Positions 55,906-64,000 of a DNA stretch of 64,000 nt are shown piece by piece; positions within the stretch are counted from its first letter, which is position 1; each line of letters starts with the position of its first letter. The stretch covers positions 1,922,001 through 1,986,000 of the forward strand of contig NZ_CP038437.2 of NCBI RefSeq assembly GCF_008329985.2, in the 5' to 3' direction. The notes under the pieces are model-generated. The model searched no databases. It was not told where the DNA came from and saw only the letters and a program-made list of their open reading frames with translations. The stretch is from Halomonas binhaiensis (GTDB lineage Bacteria > Pseudomonadota > Gammaproteobacteria > Pseudomonadales > Halomonadaceae). The position numbers were made by a program, and so were the translations under genes.

Positions 55906-56910
55906 ATGGCACGCTCCAAGTACTCATTCAAGGTCATTGCGATTGCCGCACTGGCTGGCTCGGCAGCCCTTGCAAGCACCACCGTTCTGGCATTTGAGCC
56001 GAAAGGCAAGGTTGAGTGTATTGCTCCCTCCGACCCGGGTGGCGGCTGGGACTTCACTTGCCGTAGCGTTGGCACGGTGCTGGAGGAGCTGGACCTGGTT
56101 CCGCGCAGTGTGCAGACCGTGAACATGGCGGGTGCGGGTGGTGGCGTGGCATACGCGCATACTGTCAGCAAGCGCGCTGGTGATGAGCAGTTGTTGGTGG
56201 CGGCCTCTACCGCGACTACCACACGCCTGGCTCAGGGACAGTTTCCGGGCATGGATGCCGAAATGGTGAATTGGATCGGTGCTCTGGGGGCAGATTATGG
56301 CGTCATCGCAGTGTCGGCCGACAGTGATTACCAGACCCTCAATGACCTGATGGACGCCTTGAAGGAAGACCCGCGGGCCGTCAAGTTCGCAGGGGGGAGT
56401 GCCAAGGGCGGCTGGGATCACCTCAAGGTGCTGATTGCCGCTCAGGCTGCCGGTGTCGAGAACCTGCCGCGTATCCCGTACCTGTCCTACAACAACGGCG
56501 GCGAGGCCATGACGCAGGTGATCGGCCATCATGTCGATGCCTTCACCGGCGATATCACTGAGGCGCAGGGCTTCATGGAATCCGGTGACCTCAAGGTGCT
56601 GGCAGTACTGTCTGACGAGCGCCTGCCGGGTGAGTTTGCCGATATCCCTACGGCCAAGGAGCAAGGTATTGATGCCGTTGGTCCGAACTGGCGTGGTTTC
56701 TACATGCCGGCGGATATTTCGGACGAGGCCAAGGCTTATTGGACGGAATCTCTGGATAGTCTGTACGACAGCCAGCAATGGCAGGATCTGATGTCTGCCA
56801 ATGGCCTGATGCCTTTCCACATGAGCGGTGATGAGTTCGACACCTACGTCAAGGAACAGATCGCCGAGATCAAGCAACTGTCTACCGATATCGGACTGAT
56901 CCAGCAATGA
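55906..56910 (+). CDS. tctC: Tripartite tricarboxylate transporter, periplasmic binding protein
   Basis: TctC captures citrate or a similar carboxylate in the periplasm and delivers it to TctAB. A signal peptide (start MARSKYSFKVIAIAALAGSA, cleaved near VLA) precedes a Bug-family fold with IAPSDPGGGWDFTCR and RIPYLSYNNGGEAMTQV. The start at 55906 has GGGGA about 9 bases upstream and gives 334 residues; the upstream frame to 55825 is not needed. tctB overlaps its end by 4 bases. Confidence 0.94.
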   Translation: MARSKYSFKVIAIAALAGSAALASTTVLAFEPKGKVECIAPSDPGGGWDFTCRSVGTVLEELDLVPRSVQTVNMAGAGGGVAYAHTVSKRAGDEQLLVAASTATTTRLAQGQFPGMDAEMVNWIGALGADYGVIAVSADSDYQTLNDLMDALKEDPRAVKFAGGSAKGGWDHLKVLIAAQAAGVENLPRIPYLSYNNGGEAMTQVIGHHVDAFTGDITEAQGFMESGDLKVLAVLSDERLPGEFADIPTAKEQGIDAVGPNWRGFYMPADISDEAKAYWTESLDSLYDSQQWQDLMSANGLMPFHMSGDEFDTYVKEQIAEIKQLSTDIGLIQQ

Positions 56911-57362
56911 ATACCATCAACGACCGTATCTTCGGGGTCCTGATGATCGTCCTGGCCGTCGCGTACGGCTGGGGCGCTACCCAGTTTCCGGAGCCGTTCG
57001 GGGGCACTGAAGTGGTAGGCCCCAAGACGTTCCCTTATCTGTTGGCTGTAGTACTGGGCCTGTCGAGCCTGTATATGGTAGTGCGCCCCGATCCGGATAA
57101 TGCCTGGCCGTGGAGCCGTACCGGTGTCGAGTTGATCATCGCACTGCTGGTACTGGTGCTGTACGCCGCGTTGCTGCAGCCGCTGGGCTTCATCATCAGC
57201 ACCACCCTGGCCGTGGGCACGCTGTGCTGGCGCATGGGCGCACGTCCGCTCAATGCCTTCATCACCGGAGCGCTGGCCGGCGTGGTGGTGTTCTTCCTGT
57301 TCAACTTTGCGCTGGACCTGTCACTGCCGCTGGGTCTGCTGTCCTTCCTGGAGGTGGGTTGA
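56907..57362 (+). CDS. tctB: Tripartite tricarboxylate transporter, small membrane subunit
   Basis: The 151-residue protein has four hydrophobic segments (RIFGVLMIVLAVAYGWGATQ is the first; ELIIALLVLVLYAALLQPLG is in the middle). This fits the TctB family, the small membrane partner of TctA. It overlaps tctC by 4 bases and shares one base with the tctA start. Confidence 0.92.
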   Translation: MNTINDRIFGVLMIVLAVAYGWGATQFPEPFGGTEVVGPKTFPYLLAVVLGLSSLYMVVRPDPDNAWPWSRTGVELIIALLVLVLYAALLQPLGFIISTTLAVGTLCWRMGARPLNAFITGALAGVVVFFLFNFALDLSLPLGLLSFLEVG

Positions 57363-58879
57363 TGGAAATCTTCGGCTATCTGATCGATGGTTTCGGGGTC
57401 GCGTTATCCCCCGATAACCTGATGTTCGCGCTGCTGGGGGCTTTCCTCGGCACGCTGATCGGTGCCTTGCCCGGCCTGGGGCCGGCCAATGGTGTAGCGA
57501 TCCTGATTCCGCTGGCGTTCTCCCTGGGCCTGCGTCCGGAAACAGCGTTGATCATGCTTACCTCGGTGTATGCCGGGGCCATGTATGGCGGGCGCATCTC
57601 GTCCATTCTGCTCAACATTCCCGGCGACGAGCCAGCGATGATGACCTGCCTGGATGGCTATCCCATGGCCCAGAAGGGCAAGGCCGCCGAGGCCCTGGCC
57701 ATCTCCGCCATCGCCTCCTTCATCGGCAGCCTGATCGCTACCATCGGCCTGATCCTGCTGGCACCGATCCTGGCGGACTTCGCCCTGACCTTTGGTCCGG
57801 CGGAATACTTTGCCCTGTTCATGCTGGCCTTTGCCACCCTGGGCGGCATTACCGGCAAGAACCCGATGAAGACGGTGGTCGCGGCCTGTCTAGGTCTGAT
57901 GATCTCGACCATGGGCATCGACAGCACCGGGGTGCAGCGTTACACCTTCAATGTGCTGGAGTTGTATGAAGGGATCGACTTCATCATCGCCATCGTCGGT
58001 CTATTCGCCATTTCCGAGCTGCTGTTCTTCATCGAGGACCGGGTCGGCAAGGGCAGGAAGACCATCGCGGTGAGCAAGCTCAAGCTGAGCTGGTCGGACA
58101 TTCGCGGCATCTTGCCGTCCAGTCTGCGCGGCGGCGTGCTGGGTTTCATTGCTGGCGTGTTGCCGGGAGCCGGGGCCTCGCTGGGCAGCTTCATCAGCTA
58201 CACCCTGGAGAAGAAGATCGTCGGCAAGAAGGGCCACTTCGGTGAAGGCGATCCGCGTGGCGTGGCGGCGCCGGAAGCCGGCAACAATGGGGCTTCCAGT
58301 GGGGCGCTGGTGCCCATGCTGACCCTCGGCGTGCCGGGCAGTGGCACCACAGCGGTGCTGCTGGCGTTGTTGATCTCGCTCAACATCACCCCGGGCCCGC
58401 TGATGTTCACCCAGCATGCGGATATCGTGTGGGGCGTGATTGCGGCGCTGCTGATCGGTAACTTCCTGCTGTTGCTGCTGAACATTCCGCTGGTGGGCAT
58501 CTTCGTCAGACTGCTGTCGGTGCCGCCGATGTACCTGCTGCCGATTGTCACCATGGTGGCCTTCGTCGGTATCTATTCGATCAGCAACACCACCTTCGAT
58601 CTGTACTTCATGGTCGCCTTCGGTGTCGCGGGCTACTTGCTGCGCAAGCTGGAAATCCCGCTGGTGCCGGTCATCCTCGGCCTGCTGCTGGGTCCGGAAA
58701 TGGAGAAGAACCTGCGCCACGCCATGGACATTTCCGATGGTGACTGGATGGTGCTGTGGAGCAGCGGCCTGTCCATTGGGCTGTGGGCTTTCGCCATTGC
58801 CGGTCTGATCCTGCCGTATATCGTCGGGCCGATCCTGCGCCGGCGCATGGCATTGAAGACAGAAGTGACGGGCGATTGA
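57362..58879 (+). CDS. tctA: Tripartite tricarboxylate transporter, large membrane subunit
   Basis: The 505-residue transport subunit has about 12 membrane segments and two family loops: GALPGLGPANGVAILIPLAF near residue 40 and GVLPGAGASLGSFISYTLEK near 265. PEAGNNGASSGALVPMLTLG follows the second. The ATG at 57362 shares its A with the tctB stop; the much longer frame starting at 57110 overlaps tctB and is artificial. Transport is sodium- or proton-coupled. A terminator follows. Confidence 0.95.
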   Translation: MEIFGYLIDGFGVALSPDNLMFALLGAFLGTLIGALPGLGPANGVAILIPLAFSLGLRPETALIMLTSVYAGAMYGGRISSILLNIPGDEPAMMTCLDGYPMAQKGKAAEALAISAIASFIGSLIATIGLILLAPILADFALTFGPAEYFALFMLAFATLGGITGKNPMKTVVAACLGLMISTMGIDSTGVQRYTFNVLELYEGIDFIIAIVGLFAISELLFFIEDRVGKGRKTIAVSKLKLSWSDIRGILPSSLRGGVLGFIAGVLPGAGASLGSFISYTLEKKIVGKKGHFGEGDPRGVAAPEAGNNGASSGALVPMLTLGVPGSGTTAVLLALLISLNITPGPLMFTQHADIVWGVIAALLIGNFLLLLLNIPLVGIFVRLLSVPPMYLLPIVTMVAFVGIYSISNTTFDLYFMVAFGVAGYLLRKLEIPLVPVILGLLLGPEMEKNLRHAMDISDGDWMVLWSSGLSIGLWAFAIAGLILPYIVGPILRRRMALKTEVTGD

Positions 58880-58927
58880 TTCCCGTGTGACTGATGCAGG
58901 GCTTGATGCCCTCGTCCGACACCTTTT

Positions 58928-58953
58928 GGGCACCTCGACGGTGCCCTTTTTTT
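58928..58953 (+). terminator. Terminator after tctA
   Basis: GGGCACC (58928-58934) pairs with GGTGCCC (58940-58946), with a TCGAC loop and seven T's after it. Confidence 0.92.
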
Positions 58954-58970
58954 GTGTCTTTCGCATGGGC

Positions 58971-58987
58971 TGCACCGGCGCGGTGCC
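58971..58987. promoter_or_regulatory. Candidate NtrC site upstream of urtA
   Basis: TGCACCGGCGCGGTGCC matches TGCAC-N7-GTGCA at nine of ten defined bases. It lies about 185 bases upstream of the sigma-54 promoter, a usual enhancer distance. It is close to the tctA terminator but does not overlap it. Confidence 0.6.
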
Positions 58988-59153
58988 AGGCATTTTGTTC
59001 ATGCACGGTAATGAAGCGCTGCATGCTCACAAGTTCTCAGGAGAGAGCACGATTGGTGCAGCAAGGAGTTGCAGGAAGAACCGTTGGAAAGATAGGTATA
59101 AAGGCAGGTGTCAGGACAGCAGGAAGACGATTGGCATGACAGTTAGCAAGAAG

Positions 59154-59170
59154 TTGGCAGGACTCTTGCA
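59154..59170 (+). promoter_or_regulatory. Sigma-54 promoter of urtA
   Basis: TTGGCAGGACTCTTGCA has the -24 GG (59156-59157) and -12 GC (59168-59169) exactly 10 bases apart, with the TTGC core. Transcription should start near 59181, about 80 bases before the urtA ATG. It fits nitrogen-limited expression of urea uptake. Confidence 0.8.
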
Positions 59171-59261
59171 GTGTGTAGAAGGCATAGAACATGCCTAGAG
59201 CATGTATAGAACATTTATAGAACAACAAGCCTCGCACACAACAACAATGCTGGAGAACACC

Positions 59262-60572
59262 ATGTCACGCATTCCTCTGTCTCTCGTTCATGCTCTCAGC
59301 GTCACTGCCCTGACTCTGGGTAGCAGCGGATTTGCCCTGGCGCAGGATGATGGGCCGATCAAGGTCGGTATCCTGCATTCGCTTTCAGGCACCATGGCCA
59401 TCAGCGAGTCGACGCTGAAAGACACCATGCTGATGCTCATCGAACAGCAGAACGAAGCGGGAGGATTGCTGGGACGAGAGCTTGAGCCTGTCGTTGTCGA
59501 TCCGGCCTCCAACTGGCCGCTGTTTGCGGAGAAGGCCAGGGAATTGCTGGCTCAGGAAAAAGTGGATGTCATTTTTGGCAACTGGACGTCAGTGTCACGC
59601 AAGTCGGTATTGCCGGTCGTAGAAGAGCTCAATGGCTTGCTGTTCTATCCCGTCCAGTATGAAGGCGAAGAATCTTCCGAGAATGTCTTCTACACGGGGG
59701 CAGCGCCGAACCAGCAGGCAATTCCTGCGGTGGACTACCTGATGAATGAACTGGGCGTGGAACGCTGGGTATTGGCTGGCACTGACTATGTCTATCCGCG
59801 TACTACCAACAAGATTCTGCAGGCCTATCTCAAGTCCCATGGCGTCGCTGAAGACGACATCATGGTCAACTACACACCTTTTGGTCACTCCGACTGGCAG
59901 AACATCGTTGCCGAGATCAAGCAGTTCGGTAGCACAGGCAAGAAGACGGCGGTGGTCTCGACCATCAATGGCGATGCCAATGTACCGTTCTACCGGGAAC
60001 TGGGTAACCAGGGTGTCGACGCGGCGGATATTCCCGTCGTGGCTTTTTCAGTGGGCGAGCAGGAGCTGTCGGGTATCGACACCGCGCCACTGGTCGGACA
60101 CCTCGCGGCCTGGAACTACTTCATGAGCGTGGATGACGATGCCAACTATGACTTCATCGATGCCTGGTATGAGTTCACTGGTGACGACAACGCGGTGACC
60201 AACGATCCCATGGAAGCCCATTACATCGGCTTCAACATGTGGGCCGAAGCAGTGCGCAAGGCTGGCACCACAGAGCCGGATGCGATCAAGGAAGCGATTA
60301 TCGGTGTCAGCGTACCCAATCTGAGTGGCGGCTACGCCACCATGATGCCCAACCACCATATCACCAAGCCTGTTCTGATTGGTGAGATTCAGGATGATGG
60401 CCAGTTTTCCGTTGTCTGGCAGACACCATCCTCCGTGGCAGGTGATGCCTGGTCCGATTATCTGGAAGGTTCCAAGGACCTGATCAGTGACTGGAGGAAG
60501 CCTCTGGAGTGCGGTAACTACAACGTGGTCAAGGGCTCCTGTGGTGGTGCTGAAGTCGCAACGGCCGAGTGA
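59262..60572 (+). CDS. urtA: Urea ABC transporter, substrate-binding protein
   Basis: UrtA binds urea in the periplasm. A signal peptide (ending near FALA at residue 29) precedes a type-1 periplasmic-binding fold with GILHSLSGTMAISESTLKD, FGNWTSVSRKSVLPVVEE and FYPVQYEGEESSENV, all typical of UrtA. The start at 59262 has GGAGA 6 bases upstream and gives 436 residues; the frame opens at 59202. A hairpin lies between it and urtB, which usually favours higher amounts of the binding protein. Confidence 0.95.
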   Translation: MSRIPLSLVHALSVTALTLGSSGFALAQDDGPIKVGILHSLSGTMAISESTLKDTMLMLIEQQNEAGGLLGRELEPVVVDPASNWPLFAEKARELLAQEKVDVIFGNWTSVSRKSVLPVVEELNGLLFYPVQYEGEESSENVFYTGAAPNQQAIPAVDYLMNELGVERWVLAGTDYVYPRTTNKILQAYLKSHGVAEDDIMVNYTPFGHSDWQNIVAEIKQFGSTGKKTAVVSTINGDANVPFYRELGNQGVDAADIPVVAFSVGEQELSGIDTAPLVGHLAAWNYFMSVDDDANYDFIDAWYEFTGDDNAVTNDPMEAHYIGFNMWAEAVRKAGTTEPDAIKEAIIGVSVPNLSGGYATMMPNHHITKPVLIGEIQDDGQFSVVWQTPSSVAGDAWSDYLEGSKDLISDWRKPLECGNYNVVKGSCGGAEVATAE

Positions 60573-60598
60573 AGTTCGCCTACCACATGCCATGGGCG

Positions 60599-60625
60599 GG
60601 GGTGTCACCGGTGTTGAGACACCCC
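60599..60625 (+). terminator. Intercistronic hairpin between urtA and urtB
   Basis: GGGGTGTC (60599-60606) pairs with GACACCCC (60618-60625), with an 11-base loop and no T run. It may be a partial terminator or protect the 3' end of the urtA message. Confidence 0.6.
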
Positions 60626-60649
60626 GCCTCACGTTGAAGGAAACTCTCG

Positions 60650-62266
60650 ATGAGACGATTGTCTTGCGGTCGCAGGCTGTGCATTGGGCTGGCCATGATC
60701 TGCATGCTGCTGCTCGGCCAGGGCGTCAGCGCCGCTCCAGCCAGTGATGATCCTGGCGCTATGCTGCTCGAGAATCTGGCAGAGGCCAGTTTTCGCGACA
60801 AGGAAGCGGCTATCGACAGCATTGCGTCCAGCGGCGATGAACGCGCCCAACAATGGCTTGAAGCCTTTGCCGATGGACGGCTGCAACAGGTCAAGGACAG
60901 TGGGCAGTTTGTCATTGTTCTGGAAAGTAGAGGGCGTGAGTGGCCGATTGCCGACGCCTTGACACTGAAACCCATCGGCGAGATGTCGCGCCGTGATCTT
61001 TCCCGCATCAGGATCAACAATGCACTGCGCAGCCATCTCGATGGCATGCAGACGCTTCTCGACTTGAATGCCGAGGATGCCGAGCTACGCCTGAAGGCAG
61101 CCCGTGATCTGTTGGGCGAGGTTAGCCAGGATAGCCGCGAGGACATTGCCCGGCTTGCACAAGAGGAAGAGGATGCAGATGTTGCAGCAGCCTTGAATCA
61201 GGCCTTGGCCATCTATGCCCTGGGGCAGGGCAATGCCTCGGCCATCTCAACGCTTTCCGGCAGTTTGAATCCCAAGGTGCGTGCGGCGCTGGTACAGGCG
61301 TCCCGCAGCGAGGATGGCTATCTTGCTGAACGGGCTTCTCAGGCCTTGGCGGATATCGAACAGTTGCTGACGCTGAATCGTGCTGCTGAAACACTGTATT
61401 TTGGCCTGTCTCTGGGATCGGTGCTGGTACTGGCCGCCATTGGCCTGGCGATTACCTTTGGTGTCATGGGGGTAATCAACATGGCCCATGGCGAGTTGAT
61501 CATGCTGGGAGCCTACACCACCTGGGCCATGCAGCAGCTGTTGCCGCATCAGCCTGGGGTTGCCTTGCTGCTGTCGATTCCTGCCGGCTTTCTGGTGGCT
61601 GCCCTGGTTGGCGTCGCTATCGAGCGTGGTGTCATTCAGTTCCTCAAGGGACGTCCTCTCGAGACACTGCTGGCTACCTTCGGTGTCAGTCTGATTCTTC
61701 AGCAACTGGTGCGTACGTTGGTCTCTCCACTCAATCGCAGCGTGGTGACGCCAGAGTGGATGAGTGGTTCGGTGATGATCAATGACGCGCTGTCGTTGAC
61801 GTTGAACCGCCTATATGTGCTGGGCTTTGCGCTGGTGGTATTTGCGGCCTTGATGCTGGTGATGCGGCGTACTCGCCTGGGCCTGGAAGTGAGAGCAGTG
61901 ACACAGAATCGTGCCATGGCTCGAGCCATGGGAATTCGTGCGACTCGAGTCGATATCCTGACGTTTGCCTTGGGCTCCGGCGTTGCCGGCCTGGCGGGTG
62001 TGGCGCTGTCGCAACTGACCAATGTGGGACCCAACCTGGGCCAGAACTACATCATCGATTCCTTCATGGTGGTGGTGTTCGGAGGTGTGGGTAATCTGTG
62101 GGGCACGCTGGTGGCGGGGCTGTCGCTTGGGGTCATCAATCAGGTGCTGGAGCCGTGGGCAGGCGCTGTGCTGGCCAAGATTCTGGTACTGGTGCTGATC
62201 ATCCTGTTCATTCAGAAACGCCCGCGCGGAATGTTTCCGCAGAAGGGCCGTGCCGCAGAGGGCTGA
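60650..62266 (+). CDS. urtB: Urea ABC transporter, permease UrtB
   Basis: The 538-residue protein has a signal-like N-terminus and an extra soluble helical domain (about residues 25-245). A branched-chain-type permease domain with at least seven membrane helices follows (FGLSLGSVLVLAAIGLAITF, GVMGVINMAHGELIMLGAYT, FMVVVFGGVGNLWGTLVAG). The large N-terminal domain is a regular feature of UrtB. urtC begins 3 bases after the stop. Confidence 0.94.
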   Translation: MRRLSCGRRLCIGLAMICMLLLGQGVSAAPASDDPGAMLLENLAEASFRDKEAAIDSIASSGDERAQQWLEAFADGRLQQVKDSGQFVIVLESRGREWPIADALTLKPIGEMSRRDLSRIRINNALRSHLDGMQTLLDLNAEDAELRLKAARDLLGEVSQDSREDIARLAQEEEDADVAAALNQALAIYALGQGNASAISTLSGSLNPKVRAALVQASRSEDGYLAERASQALADIEQLLTLNRAAETLYFGLSLGSVLVLAAIGLAITFGVMGVINMAHGELIMLGAYTTWAMQQLLPHQPGVALLLSIPAGFLVAALVGVAIERGVIQFLKGRPLETLLATFGVSLILQQLVRTLVSPLNRSVVTPEWMSGSVMINDALSLTLNRLYVLGFALVVFAALMLVMRRTRLGLEVRAVTQNRAMARAMGIRATRVDILTFALGSGVAGLAGVALSQLTNVGPNLGQNYIIDSFMVVVFGGVGNLWGTLVAGLSLGVINQVLEPWAGAVLAKILVLVLIILFIQKRPRGMFPQKGRAAEG

Positions 62267-62269
62267 TGC

Positions 62270-63400
62270 ATGTGGCTGACAAGACCTTTCAGTGAACGCT
62301 CGACGCTTGTCTTCATGGCGGTGCTGGTCGCTGCCATGGCGCTCGTGGTGGCGGCAAATCTTCTGATCCCGGCAGATCATCCACTGCATGTCTCGACTTA
62401 TACCGTTACCTTGCTGGGCAAGTATCTTTGCTACGCCTTGCTGGCGGTGGCGGTGGATCTGGTGTGGGGCTATCTCGGCATCCTGAGTCTTGGCCATGGG
62501 GCTTTCTTTGCCCTGGGTGGCTATGCCATGGGCATGTACCTGATGCGCCAGATCGGTGATCGAGGCGTCTATGGAGACCCTGTTCTACCGGACTTCATGG
62601 TGTTCCTCGATTGGGACACATTGCCATGGTACTGGCAAGGCTTCGACATGGCGGGCTTCGCCTTCTTGATGGCGATGCTGGTGCCCGGTGTACTGGCCCT
62701 TGTCTTCGGTTTCCTGGCTTTTCGCTCACGGGTCACGGGGGTTTATCTATCGATCATCACCCAAGCGTTGACCTTCGCACTGATGCTGGCCTTCTTCCGC
62801 AATGAAATGGGCTTCGGCGGCAATAATGGCCTGACGGACTTCAAGGAGCTGTTGGGGTTCAATATTGCCGCCGACTCCACTCGTATAGGACTGTTCATCG
62901 CCTCTGGCCTTGCCTTGGGATTGGGCTACGTCCTGTGCCGGGCAATCGTTGCCAGCAAGTTGGGCCGGGTATGCGTGGCGGTGAGAGACGCTGAAGCCCG
63001 TACGCGCTTCCTTGGCTACCGGGTCGAGCGCTATCAACTGTTTGTGTTCGTGATATCGGCCATGTTGGCAGGGGTGGCGGGGGCGCTGTACGTGCCCCAG
63101 GTAGGCATCATCAATCCCAGCGAATTCTCCCCGTTGTTCTCTATTGAAGTCGTGATCTGGGTAGCCCTGGGAGGGCGTGCCACGCTGTACGGTGCAGTGA
63201 TCGGAGCCCTGGTGGTGAATTATGCCAAGAGTGTCTTCACCGGGGTGATGCCGGAAGCCTGGCTGTTTGCCCTGGGGGCGCTCTTCATTCTGGTGACGGT
63301 ATTGCTTCCCAGGGGGATTGCGGGGCTGCTCAGGCAGCGTCAGCGAGGTGATGAAGAGATGCAGGATGAGACTGCATTGACCAGGGAGGTCGGCGCATGA
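62270..63400 (+). CDS. urtC: Urea ABC transporter, permease UrtC
   Basis: The 376-residue permease has about ten membrane helices, with LVWGYLGILSLGHGAFFALG (the LivM-like signature) and the LGGRATLYGAVIGALVVNYA segment near the end. Family specificity for urea comes from the operon order urtABCD. It overlaps urtD by 4 bases. Confidence 0.93.
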   Translation: MWLTRPFSERSTLVFMAVLVAAMALVVAANLLIPADHPLHVSTYTVTLLGKYLCYALLAVAVDLVWGYLGILSLGHGAFFALGGYAMGMYLMRQIGDRGVYGDPVLPDFMVFLDWDTLPWYWQGFDMAGFAFLMAMLVPGVLALVFGFLAFRSRVTGVYLSIITQALTFALMLAFFRNEMGFGGNNGLTDFKELLGFNIAADSTRIGLFIASGLALGLGYVLCRAIVASKLGRVCVAVRDAEARTRFLGYRVERYQLFVFVISAMLAGVAGALYVPQVGIINPSEFSPLFSIEVVIWVALGGRATLYGAVIGALVVNYAKSVFTGVMPEAWLFALGALFILVTVLLPRGIAGLLRQRQRGDEEMQDETALTREVGA

Positions 63401-64000
63401 ATTTTCTATCCCACCTTGCCGACCGAGAGCATGTCTTTGATTTTCTGATTCCAGAGGATTCTCCCGTCGATGTGCGCCATGGGCCGATCCTGTATCTCGA
63501 GGATGTGTCGGTCAGCTTCGATGGTTTCAAGGCAATCAACGCTCTCAATCTGACTATCGATGATGGCGAGTTGCGTTGCATCATCGGGCCTAATGGAGCT
63601 GGCAAGACCACCATGATGGACATCATCACCGGCAAGACTCGGCCCGATAGCGGAAGTGTCTGGTTCGGCAGCCGCCATGACCTGCTCAACATGGACGAAC
63701 CACAGATAGCTCGCCTGGGCATCGGGCGCAAGTTCCAGAAACCTACGGTATTCGAAGCCCTCAGTGTATTCGAGAACCTTGAGCTGGCCATGGCCACGGA
63801 CAAGCGCCTGTGGCCGACGTTGACGGCGAGGCTGACGGGGGAAACGCGCGATCGTATCGATGAAGTGCTCGACACCACCGGGCTCACTGCCTTGGCGCGG
63901 CGCGAGGCTGCCATTCTGTCCCATGGTCAGAAGCAGTGGCTGGAGATCGGCATGCTACTGATGCAGCGGCCGCGTCTGTTGCTGGTCGATGAACCTGTGG
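63397..64000 (+). CDS. urtD: Urea ABC transporter, ATPase UrtD (cut by window end)
   Basis: The frame is open from the ATG at 63397 to the window end, about 201 codons. It shows Walker A GPNGAGKTTMMDII near residue 66, the signature LSHGQKQWLEIG and Walker B LLLVDEPV at the very end. This is an LivG-type ATPase. The length of the rest and the presence of urtE and urease genes downstream cannot be seen. Confidence 0.93.
   Translation, partial: MNFLSHLADREHVFDFLIPEDSPVDVRHGPILYLEDVSVSFDGFKAINALNLTIDDGELRCIIGPNGAGKTTMMDIITGKTRPDSGSVWFGSRHDLLNMDEPQIARLGIGRKFQKPTVFEALSVFENLELAMATDKRLWPTLTARLTGETRDRIDEVLDTTGLTALARREAAILSHGQKQWLEIGMLLMQRPRLLLVDEPV

Larger units (their letters stand above)
58880..59261. 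other. Spacer between tctA and urtA with nitrogen-control signals
   Basis: The gap holds the tctA terminator, a candidate NtrC site and a sigma-54 promoter (listed separately). From 59180 to 59225 the sequence has short A+T-rich repeats of TAGAACAT in the untranslated leader of urtA. Confidence 0.65.

Noticed and set aside
57110..57361. N-terminal extension of tctA to position 57110
   Set aside because: It overlaps tctB in another frame and the ATG at 57362 starts the known TctA sequence.
59045..59057. Second NtrC site GCAC-GATTG-GTGC upstream of urtA
   Set aside because: The spacing between half-sites is 5 bases instead of 7, so it does not fit the consensus.

Overview
The window looks like a chromosome segment of a moderately halophilic gammaproteobacterium, most likely Halomonas or a close relative (Halomonadaceae). 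This is inferred from the sequence and was not tested by a search. The supporting signs are the Pseudomonas-like block leuB-asd-truA-trpF-accD-folC-dedD-cvpA-purF-metZ, the moderately high G+C, several proteins with acidic tails, and the mix of phenylalanine hydroxylation, respiratory nitrate reduction and urea/tricarboxylate uptake genes. I saw no rRNA, tRNA, CRISPR array, prophage or intact insertion sequence.

Positions 1-10,271 hold biosynthetic housekeeping genes, all on the plus strand: the end of leuB, asd, then truA to metZ with several overlapping genes. Positions 10,578-14,806 hold a yceJ-yceI pair, a MATE exporter and dadA. Positions 14,905-28,684 form a nitrate respiration island. 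On the minus strand it carries a fused narK1-narK2 transporter, narGHJI, a parvulin gene and moaB; the narXL two-component system diverges from narK. A good FNR/Anr-type site lies between narK and narX.

Positions 28,799-33,199 hold phenylalanine catabolism: phhABC on the minus strand and the regulator phhR diverging. Two TyrR/PhhR-type boxes lie in the phhA-phhR spacer. Two more lie upstream of hpd (4-hydroxyphenylpyruvate dioxygenase) 15 kb away, so the window probably contains most of one PhhR regulon. A RecQ-type helicase follows on the minus strand.

Divergent from recQ is the most unusual locus, positions 35,483-42,761: three tightly coupled genes that look like a condensin-type complex of the Mks/Wadjet kind (a kleisin-like protein, a small KITE-like protein, and a 1,659-residue SMC-like ATPase). 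No JetD nuclease gene is next to it, and the residue after the Walker B aspartate is glycine instead of the usual catalytic glutamate.

Positions 42,939-50,743 hold cfa, two tandem palindrome-ended elements of about 140 bp, a thiamine-binding-type protein, the divergent argP/argO pair, hpd, a sodium-coupled amino-acid transporter and cobA. From 50,982 the window has an RlpA-like protein, then a minus-strand sensing operon (IclR regulator, TctD/TctE two-component system, lone solute-binding protein). Divergent from it is tctCBA (tricarboxylate transport). The window ends with the urea ABC transporter urtABCD, cut inside urtD and preceded by a clear sigma-54 promoter and a candidate NtrC site. 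Short tandem duplications of 7-19 bp recur in the spacers throughout.
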